Below, one piece after another: positions 40,399 through 49,522 of a stretch of DNA of 64,000 nucleotides. Position numbers and translations under genes: made by a program. The notes below the pieces were generated by a model. The model made no database searches, was not told the DNA's origin, and saw nothing but the letters and a program-made list of their open reading frames with translations. The DNA is from Haloechinothrix sp033042135 (lineage in GTDB: Bacteria; Actinomycetota; Actinomycetes; Mycobacteriales; Pseudonocardiaceae), in the NCBI RefSeq assembly GCF_033042135.1, contig NZ_WBXM01000003.1:186001-250000 (forward strand), written 5' to 3'. Each line of letters starts with the position of its first letter. The stretch's first letter is position 1.

Positions 40399-41726
40399 CG
40401 TGTGGCTCCCTCGCCGGCTTTCCTACCGCCGGGTGCGCGGTGCTCGCCGTTTCCGTCGCCGAGCACGCCGAGACCGGTACCGGCCATGCCCGCGGCCAGC
40501 GTATCGCCGTCCTTGGGGTCGATGATCAGGAACGCCCCGGTGCGTGGCGAGGTGGTGTAGTCGTCAATCGGGAGCGGCTCGGAGGTGCGCAGCGCGATCT
40601 GCCCGATGTCGTTCAGCTCCAGTTGATCCGGCTCGGCCACGGCACGTAACTGCTGCTCGTCCAACCGCGAGGTGAGCGATTCCACCATGGCCTGGACGGT
40701 CTTCGCGCCGTGCTTGACCAGCAGCCGTGCCCCCGGGCGCAGCGGGTTCGAGGACAGCCAGCACACCGTCGCGTTGAGCTCGTCGGTCGCCTCGGCTGGC
40801 GCGGCGGCCCCGGCGATCAGATCCCCTCTGGCGATGTCGAGGTCATCGGCGAGTACCACCGTCACCGACGCTCCCGACCCCGCCTCGCTCAGCGGGCCGT
40901 CCGGCGTGTCGATCCGGCTGACCGTGCTGCGCAGACCCGCGGGCAGTACCACGACCTCATCACCCGGGCGGATCGTCCCCGAGGCGATCTGCCCCGCGTA
41001 GCCGCGGTAGTCGGGGTACTCGGCGGTGCGTGGCCGGATCACGTACTGCACGGGAAGGCGAAACGGCGCGTCGTGCGGGTCGGGCGCGACCGGGACGGTC
41101 TCCAGGTGCTCCAGCAGCGATGGGCCGGTGTACCACGGGGTGTTCGCCGACCGGGTGACCACGTTGTCGCCCTGCAGCGCCGAGATCGGCACCGCGAGCA
41201 CCTCGCCGAGCGGGTAGCCGAGCGAGGTCGCGTGGTCGGTGAACTCCTTGGCGATGACCTCGAAAGTGCTCTCGTCGTAGTCGACGAGGTCGATCTTGTT
41301 CACGGCGAGTACCAGCCTGGGCACACCGAGCAGCGCGAGTACCGCCGCGTGCCTGCGGGTCTGCTCGAGAACCCCGTTGCGTGCGTCCACGAGCAGTACC
41401 GCCAGCTGCGCGGTGGACGCGCCGGTGACGGTGTTGCGGGTGTACTGCACGTGCCCCGGGGTATCGGCCAGCACGAAGGACCGTTTCGGGGTGGCGAAGT
41501 AACGGTAGGCCACGTCGATGGTGATGCCCTGCTCCCGCTCCGAGCGCAGGCCGTCCACCAGCAGCGACAGATCCGGGGTGTCCAGCCCGCGATCCACGCT
41601 GGCGCGGGTGACCGCGTCGAGCTGGTCGGCAAGCACCGACTTGGTGTCGTAGAGCAACCTGCCGACCAGGGTGGACTTACCGTCGTCGACGCTGCCCGCC
41701 GTGGCAAGCCTCAACAGTGAACTCAT
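40395..41726 (-). CDS. cysN: Sulfate adenylyltransferase subunit 1
   Basis: A 443-residue GTPase subunit of ATP sulfurylase; GTP hydrolysis drives APS formation by CysD. G motifs are GSVDDGKSTL, DTPGHVQYTRN and NKIDLVD. Length ends after the EF-Tu-like beta domains, so there is no fused APS kinase (CysC) as in mycobacterial CysNC. That fits an operon that reduces APS directly. The last 40 residues are a Gly-rich extension. It starts 2 nt after the cysD stop. Confidence 0.95.
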   Translation of the reverse strand: MSSLLRLATAGSVDDGKSTLVGRLLYDTKSVLADQLDAVTRASVDRGLDTPDLSLLVDGLRSEREQGITIDVAYRYFATPKRSFVLADTPGHVQYTRNTVTGASTAQLAVLLVDARNGVLEQTRRHAAVLALLGVPRLVLAVNKIDLVDYDESTFEVIAKEFTDHATSLGYPLGEVLAVPISALQGDNVVTRSANTPWYTGPSLLEHLETVPVAPDPHDAPFRLPVQYVIRPRTAEYPDYRGYAGQIASGTIRPGDEVVVLPAGLRSTVSRIDTPDGPLSEAGSGASVTVVLADDLDIARGDLIAGAAAPAEATDELNATVCWLSSNPLRPGARLLVKHGAKTVQAMVESLTSRLDEQQLRAVAEPDQLELNDIGQIALRTSEPLPIDDYTTSPRTGAFLIIDPKDGDTLAAGMAGTGLGVLGDGNGEHRAPGGRKAGEGATR

Positions 41727-41728
41727 CG

Positions 41729-42673
41729 TCAGAAGTACCCCTCACGCTTGCGGTCTTCCATGGCTGCCTCGGACAGCCGGTCGTCGGCCCTGGTCGCACC
41801 CCGCTCGGTCAGCCTGCTGGCCTGTACCTCGGCCATCACTTCCTCGAGCGTGCTCGCGGTGGACTCGACAGCACCGGTGCAGGACCCGTCGCCGACGGTG
41901 CGGTAGCGCACCGTCTTGGTGACCACGTCCTCACCGTCGCGCGGTCCGCCCCACGGCCCCTCGGTGAGCCACATGCCGTCCCTGCGGAACACCTCGCGCT
42001 GGTGTGCGAAGTAGATGGACGGCAGTTCCACCTTCTCCCGCGCGATGTAGTTCCAGACGTCGAACTCGGTCCAGTTGGACAGCGGGAACACCCGGATGTG
42101 CTCGCCGGGACGGTGCCTGCCGTTGTACAGGTTCCACAGTTCGGGGCGCTGGCGCCGTGGCTCCCACTGGCCAAAGGCGTTGCGCAGGCTGAAGATTCGC
42201 TCCTTGGCGCGGGAACGTTCCTCGTCCCTGCGACCCCCACCGAACACCGCGTCGAAGCCGTGCTCGTTGATGGTGTCCAGCAGCGGCACCGTCTGCAGCG
42301 GATTGCGGGTGCCGTCCGGCCGCTCGGCCACCCGGCCGTCGTCGATCCAGTCCTGCACGCGCGCGACGACGAGCCGTAGCCCGTACCTGGCGACGATGCT
42401 GTCGCGGAACTCGAGCACTTCCTCGAAGTTGTGCCCGGTGTCCACGTGCAACAGCGGGAACGGCACCGGTGCGGGCCAGAACGCTTTGATCGCCAGGTGC
42501 AGCAGCACGGTGGAGTCCTTGCCGCCGGAGAACAGGATCACCGGGCGGTCGAACTCGCCTGCGACCTCACGGAAGATGTGGATCGCCTCGGACTCCAGCG
42601 CGGCGAGGTTGTCGGTGGCCGCGTCCTGCCCCGTGCCGGTCACGACCGGGTCAGCGGTGTGGTCAACGGTCAT
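41729..42673 (-). CDS. cysD: Sulfate adenylyltransferase subunit 2
   Basis: A 314-residue PP-loop ATPase that adenylates sulfate to APS together with CysN. The PP-loop is SGGKDSTVL; GGGRRDEERSRAKER and a C-terminal DRKREGYF are typical of CysD. GGAAGGAAG lies just before ATG 42673. The gene follows cysH after 12 nt. Confidence 0.96.
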   Translation of the reverse strand: MTVDHTADPVVTGTGQDAATDNLAALESEAIHIFREVAGEFDRPVILFSGGKDSTVLLHLAIKAFWPAPVPFPLLHVDTGHNFEEVLEFRDSIVARYGLRLVVARVQDWIDDGRVAERPDGTRNPLQTVPLLDTINEHGFDAVFGGGRRDEERSRAKERIFSLRNAFGQWEPRRQRPELWNLYNGRHRPGEHIRVFPLSNWTEFDVWNYIAREKVELPSIYFAHQREVFRRDGMWLTEGPWGGPRDGEDVVTKTVRYRTVGDGSCTGAVESTASTLEEVMAEVQASRLTERGATRADDRLSEAAMEDRKREGYF

Positions 42674-42685
42674 TGCTTCCTTCCC

Positions 42686-43426
42686 TCAGGCGTGCAGGCC
42701 ACATTCGGTCTTGGCAGAACCCGCCCAGCGGCCGCTCCGGGGGTCGTCGCCTGGAGCGACCTTCGCGGTGCACGGCTGGCAGCCGATCGACGGGTAGCCC
42801 GCCGAGACCAGCGGGTTCTCCAGGATTCCGTGCTCGGTGATGTAGGCGCGGAACTCCTCGTCGGACCACGCCGCGATCGGGTTGATCTTCACGAGCCCGT
42901 TGCGGTCGTCCCACTGCACGATCGGGGTGTGGGCACGGGTCGGCGCTTCGACCCGCCGTACCCCGGTCACCCAGGCGTCGTAGCGCGCAAGGGTGCGCTG
43001 CAGCGGCACGACCTTGCGGAGGTGGCAGCACTTGTCCGGCTGGGTCTGGTACAACAGGCCGTGCTCGGCCTCCTGCTCAGCTACCGACTGTTCGGCGGTG
43101 GCATTGACGACGCGGATCTCGGGGTAGATGGTCGCGACAGCGTCACGGGTGCCGATGGTCTCGGCGAAGTGGTAGCCCGTTTCCAGGAACAGCACATCCA
43201 CATCGGGCTTGATTTTGGCCGCGAGGTCTATGAGCACGGCGTCCTGCATGTTGGAAGCCACGATCAACCGGTCACCGAACCGGTCGACGGCCCAGCGCAG
43301 CGCTTGCTCGGCGGTGGCCTCGGCGAGCTCGACCGAGGCGTGCTCGGCCAGTGTCTTCAGTTCGTCGACCCGTGCGCCGTGCGGGCTGCCTGCCGCCGTG
43401 CCTGCCGGGGGGTATGCCGATGTCAT
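42686..43426 (-). CDS. cysH: APS reductase, [4Fe-4S] type
   Basis: A 246-residue reductase that converts adenylyl sulfate to sulfite. Four iron-sulfur cysteines appear as KCCHLRK and GCQPC, which marks the APS-specific class rather than the PAPS-specific one. The C-terminal TECGLH motif carries the catalytic cysteine. ATG 43426 follows GAGAGGTAAG, which overlaps the end of the small zinc-ribbon gene, so the two are closely coupled. Lack of an APS kinase nearby agrees with APS as substrate. Confidence 0.95.
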   Translation of the reverse strand: MTSAYPPAGTAAGSPHGARVDELKTLAEHASVELAEATAEQALRWAVDRFGDRLIVASNMQDAVLIDLAAKIKPDVDVLFLETGYHFAETIGTRDAVATIYPEIRVVNATAEQSVAEQEAEHGLLYQTQPDKCCHLRKVVPLQRTLARYDAWVTGVRRVEAPTRAHTPIVQWDDRNGLVKINPIAAWSDEEFRAYITEHGILENPLVSAGYPSIGCQPCTAKVAPGDDPRSGRWAGSAKTECGLHA

Positions 43427-43431
43427 GATGC

Positions 43432-43647
43432 TTACCTCTCTGCCTGGCTCTGCTCGGACCGGGCTCCTGGGGAGCCAGGGGGACCCGGTGGTAAGGACAG
43501 CCCGACGAACGACACCGTGAACACCCGGCGGCAGTCGGCGCACAGCCACGCCCCTGCCACCTCGGCGCCGCTCCCGTCGTCCTCGGCGGGACGCAGGTCC
43601 TCCTCGCCGCAGTACGGGCAGTGGAACGGTGTCGCTCGTCCGGTCAT
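43432..43647 (-). CDS. Small zinc-ribbon protein in the CysX position
   Basis: A 71-residue protein with two CxxC pairs (CPYC and CADC, 24 residues apart) and a Pro/Gly-rich tail. The spacing suggests a zinc ribbon or rubredoxin-like knuckle. It sits between sulfite reductase and APS reductase genes, where C. glutamicum has cysX, a proposed ferredoxin-like electron carrier. Only four cysteines are present, too few for two clusters, so it may bind one metal. ATG overlaps the sirA stop; 5 nt separate it from cysH. Confidence 0.75.
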   Translation of the reverse strand: MTGRATPFHCPYCGEEDLRPAEDDGSGAEVAGAWLCADCRRVFTVSFVGLSLPPGPPGSPGARSEQSQAER

Positions 43648-45323
43648 GACAGATCGTCGTCGTTCGCGCGTTGCACCCACTGCGGGAACCGCTCGCCGTC
43701 CTCGCGTTGCTCCACGAAGCGGCGCACCACCCGCTCCACGTAGTCGCCCAGCTCCGCGCTGGTGACCTTGTGGCCACGGATCTTGCGGCCGAACCCGGCG
43801 TCGAGGCCAAGGCCGCCCCCGAGGTGGACCTGGAAACCCTCCACCTGGTCGCCGTTGTCGTCGGTGACGATCTGCCCCTTCAGGCCGATGTCGGCGGTCT
43901 GGATCCGGGCGCACGAGTTCGGGCAGCCGTTCAGGTGGACGGCGATCGGCGTGGTGATCCCGTCGGTGATGTCGGCCAGCCGCTTCTCGAGGTCGTCAAC
44001 CAGCTGCTTGGCGCGCTCCTTGGTCTCGACGATGGCGAGCTTGCAGTACTCGAGCCCGGTACAGGCCATCACGCCGCGACGCCAAGGGCTCGGAGTGGTT
44101 TCCAGCCCCAGCTCGGCGAGCTCGGCCTGCAGACCCGGCACCTCGGACTCGGCGACGTCGAGCACCACGAGCTTCTGCTGCGGTGTCAGCCGCACCCGTG
44201 CGGATCCGGCGCGCTCGGCGGCCTTGGCCACGTCCGACAGCATGGTGCCCGAGACCCGGCCGGCGACCGGTGCCGCACCCACGTAGTAGTTGCCGTCCTT
44301 CTGCCGGTGCACCCCGACGTGGTCCCTCGGCACCTCGGGAACCTCGACAGCGGGGCCGTCGATCAGGCTGCGTCCCAGGTACTCGGTCTCGAGGACCTCC
44401 CGGAACTTCTCCGCGCCCCAGTCCTTGACGAGGAACTTGATCCGTGCCCGGTGGCGCAGCCGCCGGTAGCCGTAGTCACGGAACAGCGTGGTGACCGCCC
44501 CCCAGACCTCGGGCACCTCGTCGAGTGGTACCCACGCGCCGAGCCGCTGGCCGATCATCGGGTTGGTGGACAGCCCACCACCGACCCACAGGTCCATGCC
44601 GGGGCCGTGCTCGGGATGGTTCACGCCGACGAAGGCGATGTCGTGGACCTCGTGAGCCACGTCGGGCAGCCCCGAGATCGCCGTCTTGTACTTGCGGGGC
44701 AGGTTCGCCAGCGACGGGTCGCCGAGGTAGCGCTCCTTGATCTCTTCGATAGCGGGAGTCGGGTCGAGCACCTCGTCCGCGGCGATCCCCGCCACGGGCG
44801 AGTTGAGGATCACCCGCGGGGCGTCGCCGCAGGCGGTCATCGTGGTCATCCCGGCAGCCTCGAGCCGCGACCAGATGGTCGGCATGTCCTCGATCCGGAT
44901 CCAGTGGTACTGGATGTTCTGCCGGTCGGTGATGTCGGCGGTGTCCCTGGCGTAGGTCTGTGACAGCTCGCCGAGCAGCGCCAGCTGCTCGGTGCTCAGC
45001 GCGCCGCCGTCGATGCGCACGCGCAGCATGAAGTATCGGTCATCGAGCTCTTCCGGCTCCAGCGTGGCGGTCCGGCCGCCGTCGATGCCCGGCTTGCGCT
45101 GGGTGTACAGCCCGTACCATCGGAAACGTCCGCGCAGGTCACCGGGATCGATCGAATCGAAGCCCCGGTGAGCGTAGATGTTCTCGATGCGGGCGCGCAC
45201 ATTGAGGGGGTGGTCGTCCTTCTTCGAACGTTCGTTCGGGTTGAGCGGTTCCCGGTACCCGAGCGCCCACTGGCCCTCACCCCGGCGTTGTTTGCCTCGC
45301 TTCGGGGCGGATGGAGATGTCAC
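43644..45323 (-). CDS. sirA: Ferredoxin-dependent sulfite reductase
   Basis: A 559-residue siroheme enzyme that reduces sulfite to sulfide with six electrons from ferredoxin. The cluster and siroheme cysteines are in ACTGLEYC and NGCPNSC. Tyr in WYGLYTQRKPG and Cys in MTACGDAPR match the positions of the covalent Tyr-Cys pair seen in the mycobacterial NirA structure. GTG 45323 was chosen because GGAGG lies 5 nt upstream; GTG 45356 adds 11 residues. It is the first full gene of the sulfur operon and follows a small leader-peptide gene. Confidence 0.94.
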   Translation of the reverse strand: MTSPSAPKRGKQRRGEGQWALGYREPLNPNERSKKDDHPLNVRARIENIYAHRGFDSIDPGDLRGRFRWYGLYTQRKPGIDGGRTATLEPEELDDRYFMLRVRIDGGALSTEQLALLGELSQTYARDTADITDRQNIQYHWIRIEDMPTIWSRLEAAGMTTMTACGDAPRVILNSPVAGIAADEVLDPTPAIEEIKERYLGDPSLANLPRKYKTAISGLPDVAHEVHDIAFVGVNHPEHGPGMDLWVGGGLSTNPMIGQRLGAWVPLDEVPEVWGAVTTLFRDYGYRRLRHRARIKFLVKDWGAEKFREVLETEYLGRSLIDGPAVEVPEVPRDHVGVHRQKDGNYYVGAAPVAGRVSGTMLSDVAKAAERAGSARVRLTPQQKLVVLDVAESEVPGLQAELAELGLETTPSPWRRGVMACTGLEYCKLAIVETKERAKQLVDDLEKRLADITDGITTPIAVHLNGCPNSCARIQTADIGLKGQIVTDDNGDQVEGFQVHLGGGLGLDAGFGRKIRGHKVTSAELGDYVERVVRRFVEQREDGERFPQWVQRANDDDLS

Positions 45324-45507
45324 GTCGTCCTCCGGTCTCACAACGATCTCGTGCACGCGATACAGGGGGTATCCGCCACACCCGGGGGATGGATCGAGCG
45401 GTGCCCGGCAGGTTCGGCAGGGCCGGCGGATCCGGCACTGCCAGGGGCAGGCTCAGCCCGGTGAGCTGCGTGAACCGCGCCCGGGGTGGTGGAGTACCCG
45501 AGAGACT

Positions 45508-45594
45508 TCAGGCCGCTGCCTGGCACAGGGCGCTGGACACGCGCCGGTAGTCGACGTGGCGACGGACCACGAGGACAACACCGGGAGAAGTCAT
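45508..45594 (-). CDS. Cysteine-type leader peptide upstream of sirA
   Basis: A 28-residue peptide containing RRHVDYRRVSSALC close to its end. Short peptides with an R-H-V-D ... S-S-A-x-C pattern recur ahead of sulfur-assimilation and related genes in actinomycetes and are labelled putative leader peptides in public annotation. Translation of the single Cys codon (TGC, codon 24 of 28) could sense charged tRNA-Cys and control the 184 nt between this stop and sirA. A leaderless promoter fits its ATG exactly. The regulatory role is inference. Confidence 0.7.
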   Translation of the reverse strand: MTSPGVVLVVRRHVDYRRVSSALCQAAA

Positions 45595-45601
45595 GTACGT
45601 C

Positions 45602-45630
45602 AGGATGCCACCGGCCCAGCATGCGGTCTA
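45602..45630 (-). promoter_or_regulatory. Promoter of the sulfur operon
   Basis: TAGACC (45630-45625), a 17-nt spacer and CATCCT (45607-45602) on the minus strand; the -10 ends 7 nt before the leader-peptide ATG, as in leaderless transcripts. Confidence 0.4.
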
Positions 45631-45761
45631 GCTGTGCCCAGATGGTGGGAGAAGTGTCACCCGCCGAGGTGCGGCGGGCACCCGGCGGTGTGTCGCGGCG
45701 GCCGCGCCATCCCGGCTGTCCCCGCTGCCCGGCGGTGGCCGCGGCCGGGGACACTGGAGGT

Positions 45762-46988
45762 GTGTCGGGTTCCTCGTCAGCTGCTTCCGCAGCACGTACT
45801 GTCGCCCCGTGGCCGGGCCTGTCGGCCGGCTCGCTCGCGGGACGGGCGCGCGCCCCCTTCGGCGTGTACGTGCACGTGCCGTTCTGCGCCACCCGCTGCG
45901 GGTACTGCGACTTCAACACCTACACACCCGGCGAGCTCGGCGGCCGATCCGGGCCACGGGAATGGTTGGCGGCGCTGTGTAGCGAGCTCGACCTCGCGGC
46001 GGCCACGCTCGGCGACCCGCCGCCCGCGGCGACGGTGTTCGTCGGTGGTGGCACCCCGTCACTGCTCGGTGCCTCTGGGCTGGCCGCGGTGCTGGACGCG
46101 ATACGGGGATCCTTCGGCCTGGCCGTCGGCGCCGAGGTCACCACCGAGGCGAACCCGGAGTCGACCTCGGAGGATTTCTTCGCCGGTATCCGTGACGCCG
46201 GTTACACCAGAGTGTCGCTCGGCATGCAGTCCGCCGCGCCGCACGTGCTGCGCGTGCTGGATCGGGAGCACACCCCCGGCCGTGCGATCGAGGCGGTGCG
46301 CGAGGCACACCGGGCGGGCTTCGCGCACGTCAACCTGGACCTGATCTACGGCACTCCCGGTGAGCGACCGGCCGACCTGCGGGACTCGCTGGACGTGGTG
46401 CTGCGTGCCGGGGTGGATCACGTCTCCGCCTACGCGCTGACCGTCGAGGACGGCACCGCGATGGCCAGGCGGGTGCGGCGTGGCGAGCTGGCCACTGTCG
46501 ACGACGACGTGCTGGCAGCCGACTACGAACTGATCGACGACACGCTGAGCGCGGCGGGACTGACCTGGTACGAGGTGTCGAACTGGGCGGCCTCTCCCGA
46601 GGCCCGCTGCGCGCACAACCTCGGCTACTGGCACGACCGGGACTGGTGGGCAGCCGGCCCGGGTGCGCACGGTCACGTCGACGGGGTGCGGTGGTGGAAC
46701 GTCAAGCATCCCGCCCGGTACGTCGAGATGCTCGCCGCGGGCGCGTTGCCCGCCGACGACGGCGAGCTGCTCACCGACGAGGATCGGCGGACGGAGCGGG
46801 TGATGCTCCGGTTGCGTACCGCAGCGGGGCTGCCGCTGGAGCTGCTCGACGGCGACGGCCTCGGCGCCGCGCACCAGGCCGCCGGTGATGGGCTGCTCGA
46901 CGAGGAGGCGTTGCGCGGGGGCGCCGCGGTGCTCACCCGTCGCGGCAGGTTGCTGGCCGACGGCGTGGTCCGTCGTCTGCTGGGTTGA
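45762..46988 (+). CDS. hemW: Heme chaperone HemW
   Basis: A 408-residue radical SAM protein once annotated as coproporphyrinogen III oxidase. The cluster motif is CATRCGYCDF, GGGTPSLL follows, and the HNxxYW heme-binding motif (HNLGYW) that marks HemW rather than HemN is present. It delivers heme to client proteins. GTG 45762 was chosen because GGAGG lies nearby and the conserved domain begins about 45 residues later; the frame is open to 45486 with non-conserved sequence. Same neighbourhood as Rv2388c in M. tuberculosis. Confidence 0.9.
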   Translation: MSGSSSAASAARTVAPWPGLSAGSLAGRARAPFGVYVHVPFCATRCGYCDFNTYTPGELGGRSGPREWLAALCSELDLAAATLGDPPPAATVFVGGGTPSLLGASGLAAVLDAIRGSFGLAVGAEVTTEANPESTSEDFFAGIRDAGYTRVSLGMQSAAPHVLRVLDREHTPGRAIEAVREAHRAGFAHVNLDLIYGTPGERPADLRDSLDVVLRAGVDHVSAYALTVEDGTAMARRVRRGELATVDDDVLAADYELIDDTLSAAGLTWYEVSNWAASPEARCAHNLGYWHDRDWWAAGPGAHGHVDGVRWWNVKHPARYVEMLAAGALPADDGELLTDEDRRTERVMLRLRTAAGLPLELLDGDGLGAAHQAAGDGLLDEEALRGGAAVLTRRGRLLADGVVRRLLG

Positions 46989-47065
46989 CGGCCGCCGCGG
47001 CGATCGGGGGCCCGGTGATCATCCTGTGCACGCGGGAACATCTCCAGCGGTGGTGGGTGAACCCG

Positions 47066-47071
47066 TAAACT
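47066..47071 (+). promoter_or_regulatory. Candidate -10 box for hrcA-dnaJ
   Basis: TAAACT, about 125 nt before hrcA. No CIRCE inverted repeat (TTAGCACTC-N9-GAGTGCTAA) is visible near it, so HrcA autoregulation through CIRCE is not supported here. Confidence 0.3.
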
Positions 47072-47196
47072 GGGTGTCGGCGGCCCGCGACGGGTGCCTG
47101 CCCGCACGGGGCGGGCGCGAGCACCGCGGCGACGGCGGGTCGGTGCACGACCAGGGCGAATACCAGGTGTGTCCGGAGATCGGTGGAGGTGAGGCC

Positions 47197-48222
47197 GTGG
47201 CGGGCTCGGATGACCGACGGTTCGAGGTACTGCGCGCCATCGTCGCCGACTACGTATCCAACCACGAGCCTGTCGGGTCGAAGGCGATCGTCGAGCGGCA
47301 CAACCTGGAGGTCTCCAGCGCCACAGTGCGCAACGACATGGCCGCACTGGAGGACGAGGGATACATCACACAGCCGCACACCAGTGCGGGCCGGATCCCC
47401 ACTGACAAGGGGTACCGCGCCTTCGTCGATCGCCTCGCCGAGATCAAGCCGCTCAGTGCGGCGGAGCGCCGCGCCATCGAGACCGTGCTGGAAGGCGCGG
47501 TGGATCACGAGGACGTGCTGCGGCGCTCGGTACGCCTGCTCGCGCAGCTGACGCGCCAGGTCGCGATCGTGCAGTACCCGATGATCACCAACTCGACGGT
47601 GCGGCACGTCGAGATGGTCCCGCTCACCCCTGCTCGGATCATGCTGGTGTTGATCACCGGGGCAGGCCAGGTGGATCAGCACACCGTCGAGCTTGGCGAC
47701 GTGGTCGCTGAGAACGACGTGGTGCGGATGCGCGAGATGGTGAACTCGGCGATCGCTGGGGCGCGGATGACCGAGGCCGCGAGCGCGGCCGCCGACCTGC
47801 CCGAACAGGCCCCTGGCGAGCTACGTGACCCGCTGACCCGTATCAGCACCGCCCTGGTGGAATCGCTGGTCGAGCACCCCGAGGACAGGCTGGTGCTCGG
47901 CGGAACGGCCAATCTCACACGCAACGCCGCGGACTTCCCCGACTCGCTGCGGCAGGTGCTGGAGGCGCTAGAAGAGCAGGTCGTGGTGCTGAAGCTGCTC
48001 GCCGCGGCCCGCGGACCCGGTGCCGTGACCGTGCGGATCGGGGAGGAGAATGAGGACGAGCAGATGCGCAGCACGTCGGTGGTGTCGATCGGGTACGGCA
48101 CGGAGGACACCCTCTTCGGCGGGATGGGGGTGGTCGGGCCGACGCGGATGGACTACCCGAACACCATCGCCGCGGTTCGTGCTGTCGCCAACTACGTCGG
48201 GCAGATCCTGGCCGGGCGATAA
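47197..48222 (+). CDS. hrcA: Heat-inducible transcription repressor HrcA
   Basis: A 341-residue repressor of chaperonin genes. The winged-helix N-terminus has PVGSKAIVERHNLEVSSATV and MAALEDEGYITQPHTSAGRI; a GAF-like middle and an insertion domain follow. HrcA binds CIRCE operators and needs GroEL to fold. GTG 47197 follows GGTGGAGGTGAGG. It precedes dnaJ by 79 nt, the usual actinobacterial pairing (Rv2374c-Rv2373c). Confidence 0.95.
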   Translation: MAGSDDRRFEVLRAIVADYVSNHEPVGSKAIVERHNLEVSSATVRNDMAALEDEGYITQPHTSAGRIPTDKGYRAFVDRLAEIKPLSAAERRAIETVLEGAVDHEDVLRRSVRLLAQLTRQVAIVQYPMITNSTVRHVEMVPLTPARIMLVLITGAGQVDQHTVELGDVVAENDVVRMREMVNSAIAGARMTEAASAAADLPEQAPGELRDPLTRISTALVESLVEHPEDRLVLGGTANLTRNAADFPDSLRQVLEALEEQVVVLKLLAAARGPGAVTVRIGEENEDEQMRSTSVVSIGYGTEDTLFGGMGVVGPTRMDYPNTIAAVRAVANYVGQILAGR

Positions 48223-48301
48223 GCCAGGAGGCCGGTTGTGACACAGTGCCCGGTGGCGCCGCGGCAGCCATGCAGACGTCGTCGAGGAGGACAGCAAGAC
48301 G

Positions 48302-49477
48302 GTGGCCAAGGACTACTACGCGACGCTCGGTGTCTCGAAGAACGCCAGCGATCAGGAGATCAAGCGGGCCTACCGTAAGCTCGCCCGCGAGCTGCACCCG
48401 GACGTGAACAAGTCCGAGGACGCGCAGCAGCGCTTCAGCGAGGTCACCACGGCCTACGAGGTGCTGTCCGACCCGCAGAAGCGCAAGATCGTCGATCTCG
48501 GCGGCGACCCGATGGACAACGGTGCCGCGGCGGGCGGCGGGATGCGCGACCCGTTCGCCGGTTTCGGCGGCCTCGGCGACATCATGGATGCTTTCTTCGG
48601 CGGCACCGGGGCGGCGGGCCCCGGAAGGGGGCCGAGGAGCAGGGTGCAGCCCGGCTCCGACGCGCTCATCAGGGTGCAGCTGAGCCTCGAGGAGTGCGCC
48701 ACCGGCGTGTCCCGGGACATCACCGTGGACACCGCCGTGCTGTGCGACCAGTGTCGCGGTGCGGGCTCTCAGTCGGAGACCGCCACGACGACCTGTGACA
48801 CCTGTGCCGGGCGCGGGGAGATCCAGTCGGTGCAGCGCTCGTTCCTCGGCCAGGTGGTCACCGCGCGGCCGTGCCCGGCGTGCCACGGCCTCGGCGAGGT
48901 CATCAAGGACCCCTGCCGCCAGTGCCAGGGTGACGGCAGGGTGCGCTCGCGCCGGACCATCACGGCCAAGATCCCGGCCGGTGTCGGCGACGGCATGCGG
49001 ATCAGGCTCTCCGGGCAGGGCGAGGTCGGTCCCGGCGGCGGGCCTGCGGGTGACCTGTACGTCGAAGTGGACGAGCAGCCGCACGACGTGTTCCTGCGCC
49101 AGGGTCACGAGCTGCACTGCCATGTGCGGATCCCGATGACCACGGCAGCGCTCGGCGCGACCATCCCGCTGGAGACGCTCATCGACGGTGAGACGGAGCT
49201 GGAGATCGAGCCGGGAACGCAGCCGGACACCGAGATCGTGCTCAGTGGGATGGGCATGCCGAAGCTCCGTTCCTCCGGCCGGGTCGAAGGCAGGGGCGAC
49301 CTGCACGTACACGTGGATGTGGTGGTCCCGGACAAGATGGACGACGAGCAGCGCAGACTGCTGCGCGAGCTCGCAGAGCTGCGCGGCGAGGACGCGAGTT
49401 CGGTGACGACCAACGGCAGCAAGCAGTCCGGTGTGGGCGGGTTGTTCTCCAAGCTCCGAGCGAAGAGCCACCGGTGA
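48302..49477 (+). CDS. dnaJ: Chaperone DnaJ (DnaJ2 type)
   Basis: A 391-residue type I J protein. J domain with HPD in ELHPDVN, a Gly/Phe-rich region, four CxxCxGxG zinc repeats (CDQCRGAG, CDTCAGRG, CPACHGLG, CRQCQGDG) and a C-terminal substrate-binding part. It stimulates DnaK ATPase. Being next to hrcA and apart from dnaK-grpE marks it as the second DnaJ of actinobacteria. The start is GTG. Confidence 0.97.
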   Translation: MAKDYYATLGVSKNASDQEIKRAYRKLARELHPDVNKSEDAQQRFSEVTTAYEVLSDPQKRKIVDLGGDPMDNGAAAGGGMRDPFAGFGGLGDIMDAFFGGTGAAGPGRGPRSRVQPGSDALIRVQLSLEECATGVSRDITVDTAVLCDQCRGAGSQSETATTTCDTCAGRGEIQSVQRSFLGQVVTARPCPACHGLGEVIKDPCRQCQGDGRVRSRRTITAKIPAGVGDGMRIRLSGQGEVGPGGGPAGDLYVEVDEQPHDVFLRQGHELHCHVRIPMTTAALGATIPLETLIDGETELEIEPGTQPDTEIVLSGMGMPKLRSSGRVEGRGDLHVHVDVVVPDKMDDEQRRLLRELAELRGEDASSVTTNGSKQSGVGGLFSKLRAKSHR

Positions 49478-49522
49478 TCCTGCGGTCGACGCCACGGCAC
49501 CGCTCGGCGAGTTGAGGACGCG

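Noticed and set aside
45594..45632. A 12-codon plus-strand frame opposite the leader peptide start
   Set aside because: No ribosome site, no promoter and no downstream gene close enough; the minus-strand leader peptide explains the region better.
47040..47196. Search for a CIRCE operator ahead of hrcA
   Set aside because: No TTAGCACTC/GAGTGCTAA-type inverted repeat was found.
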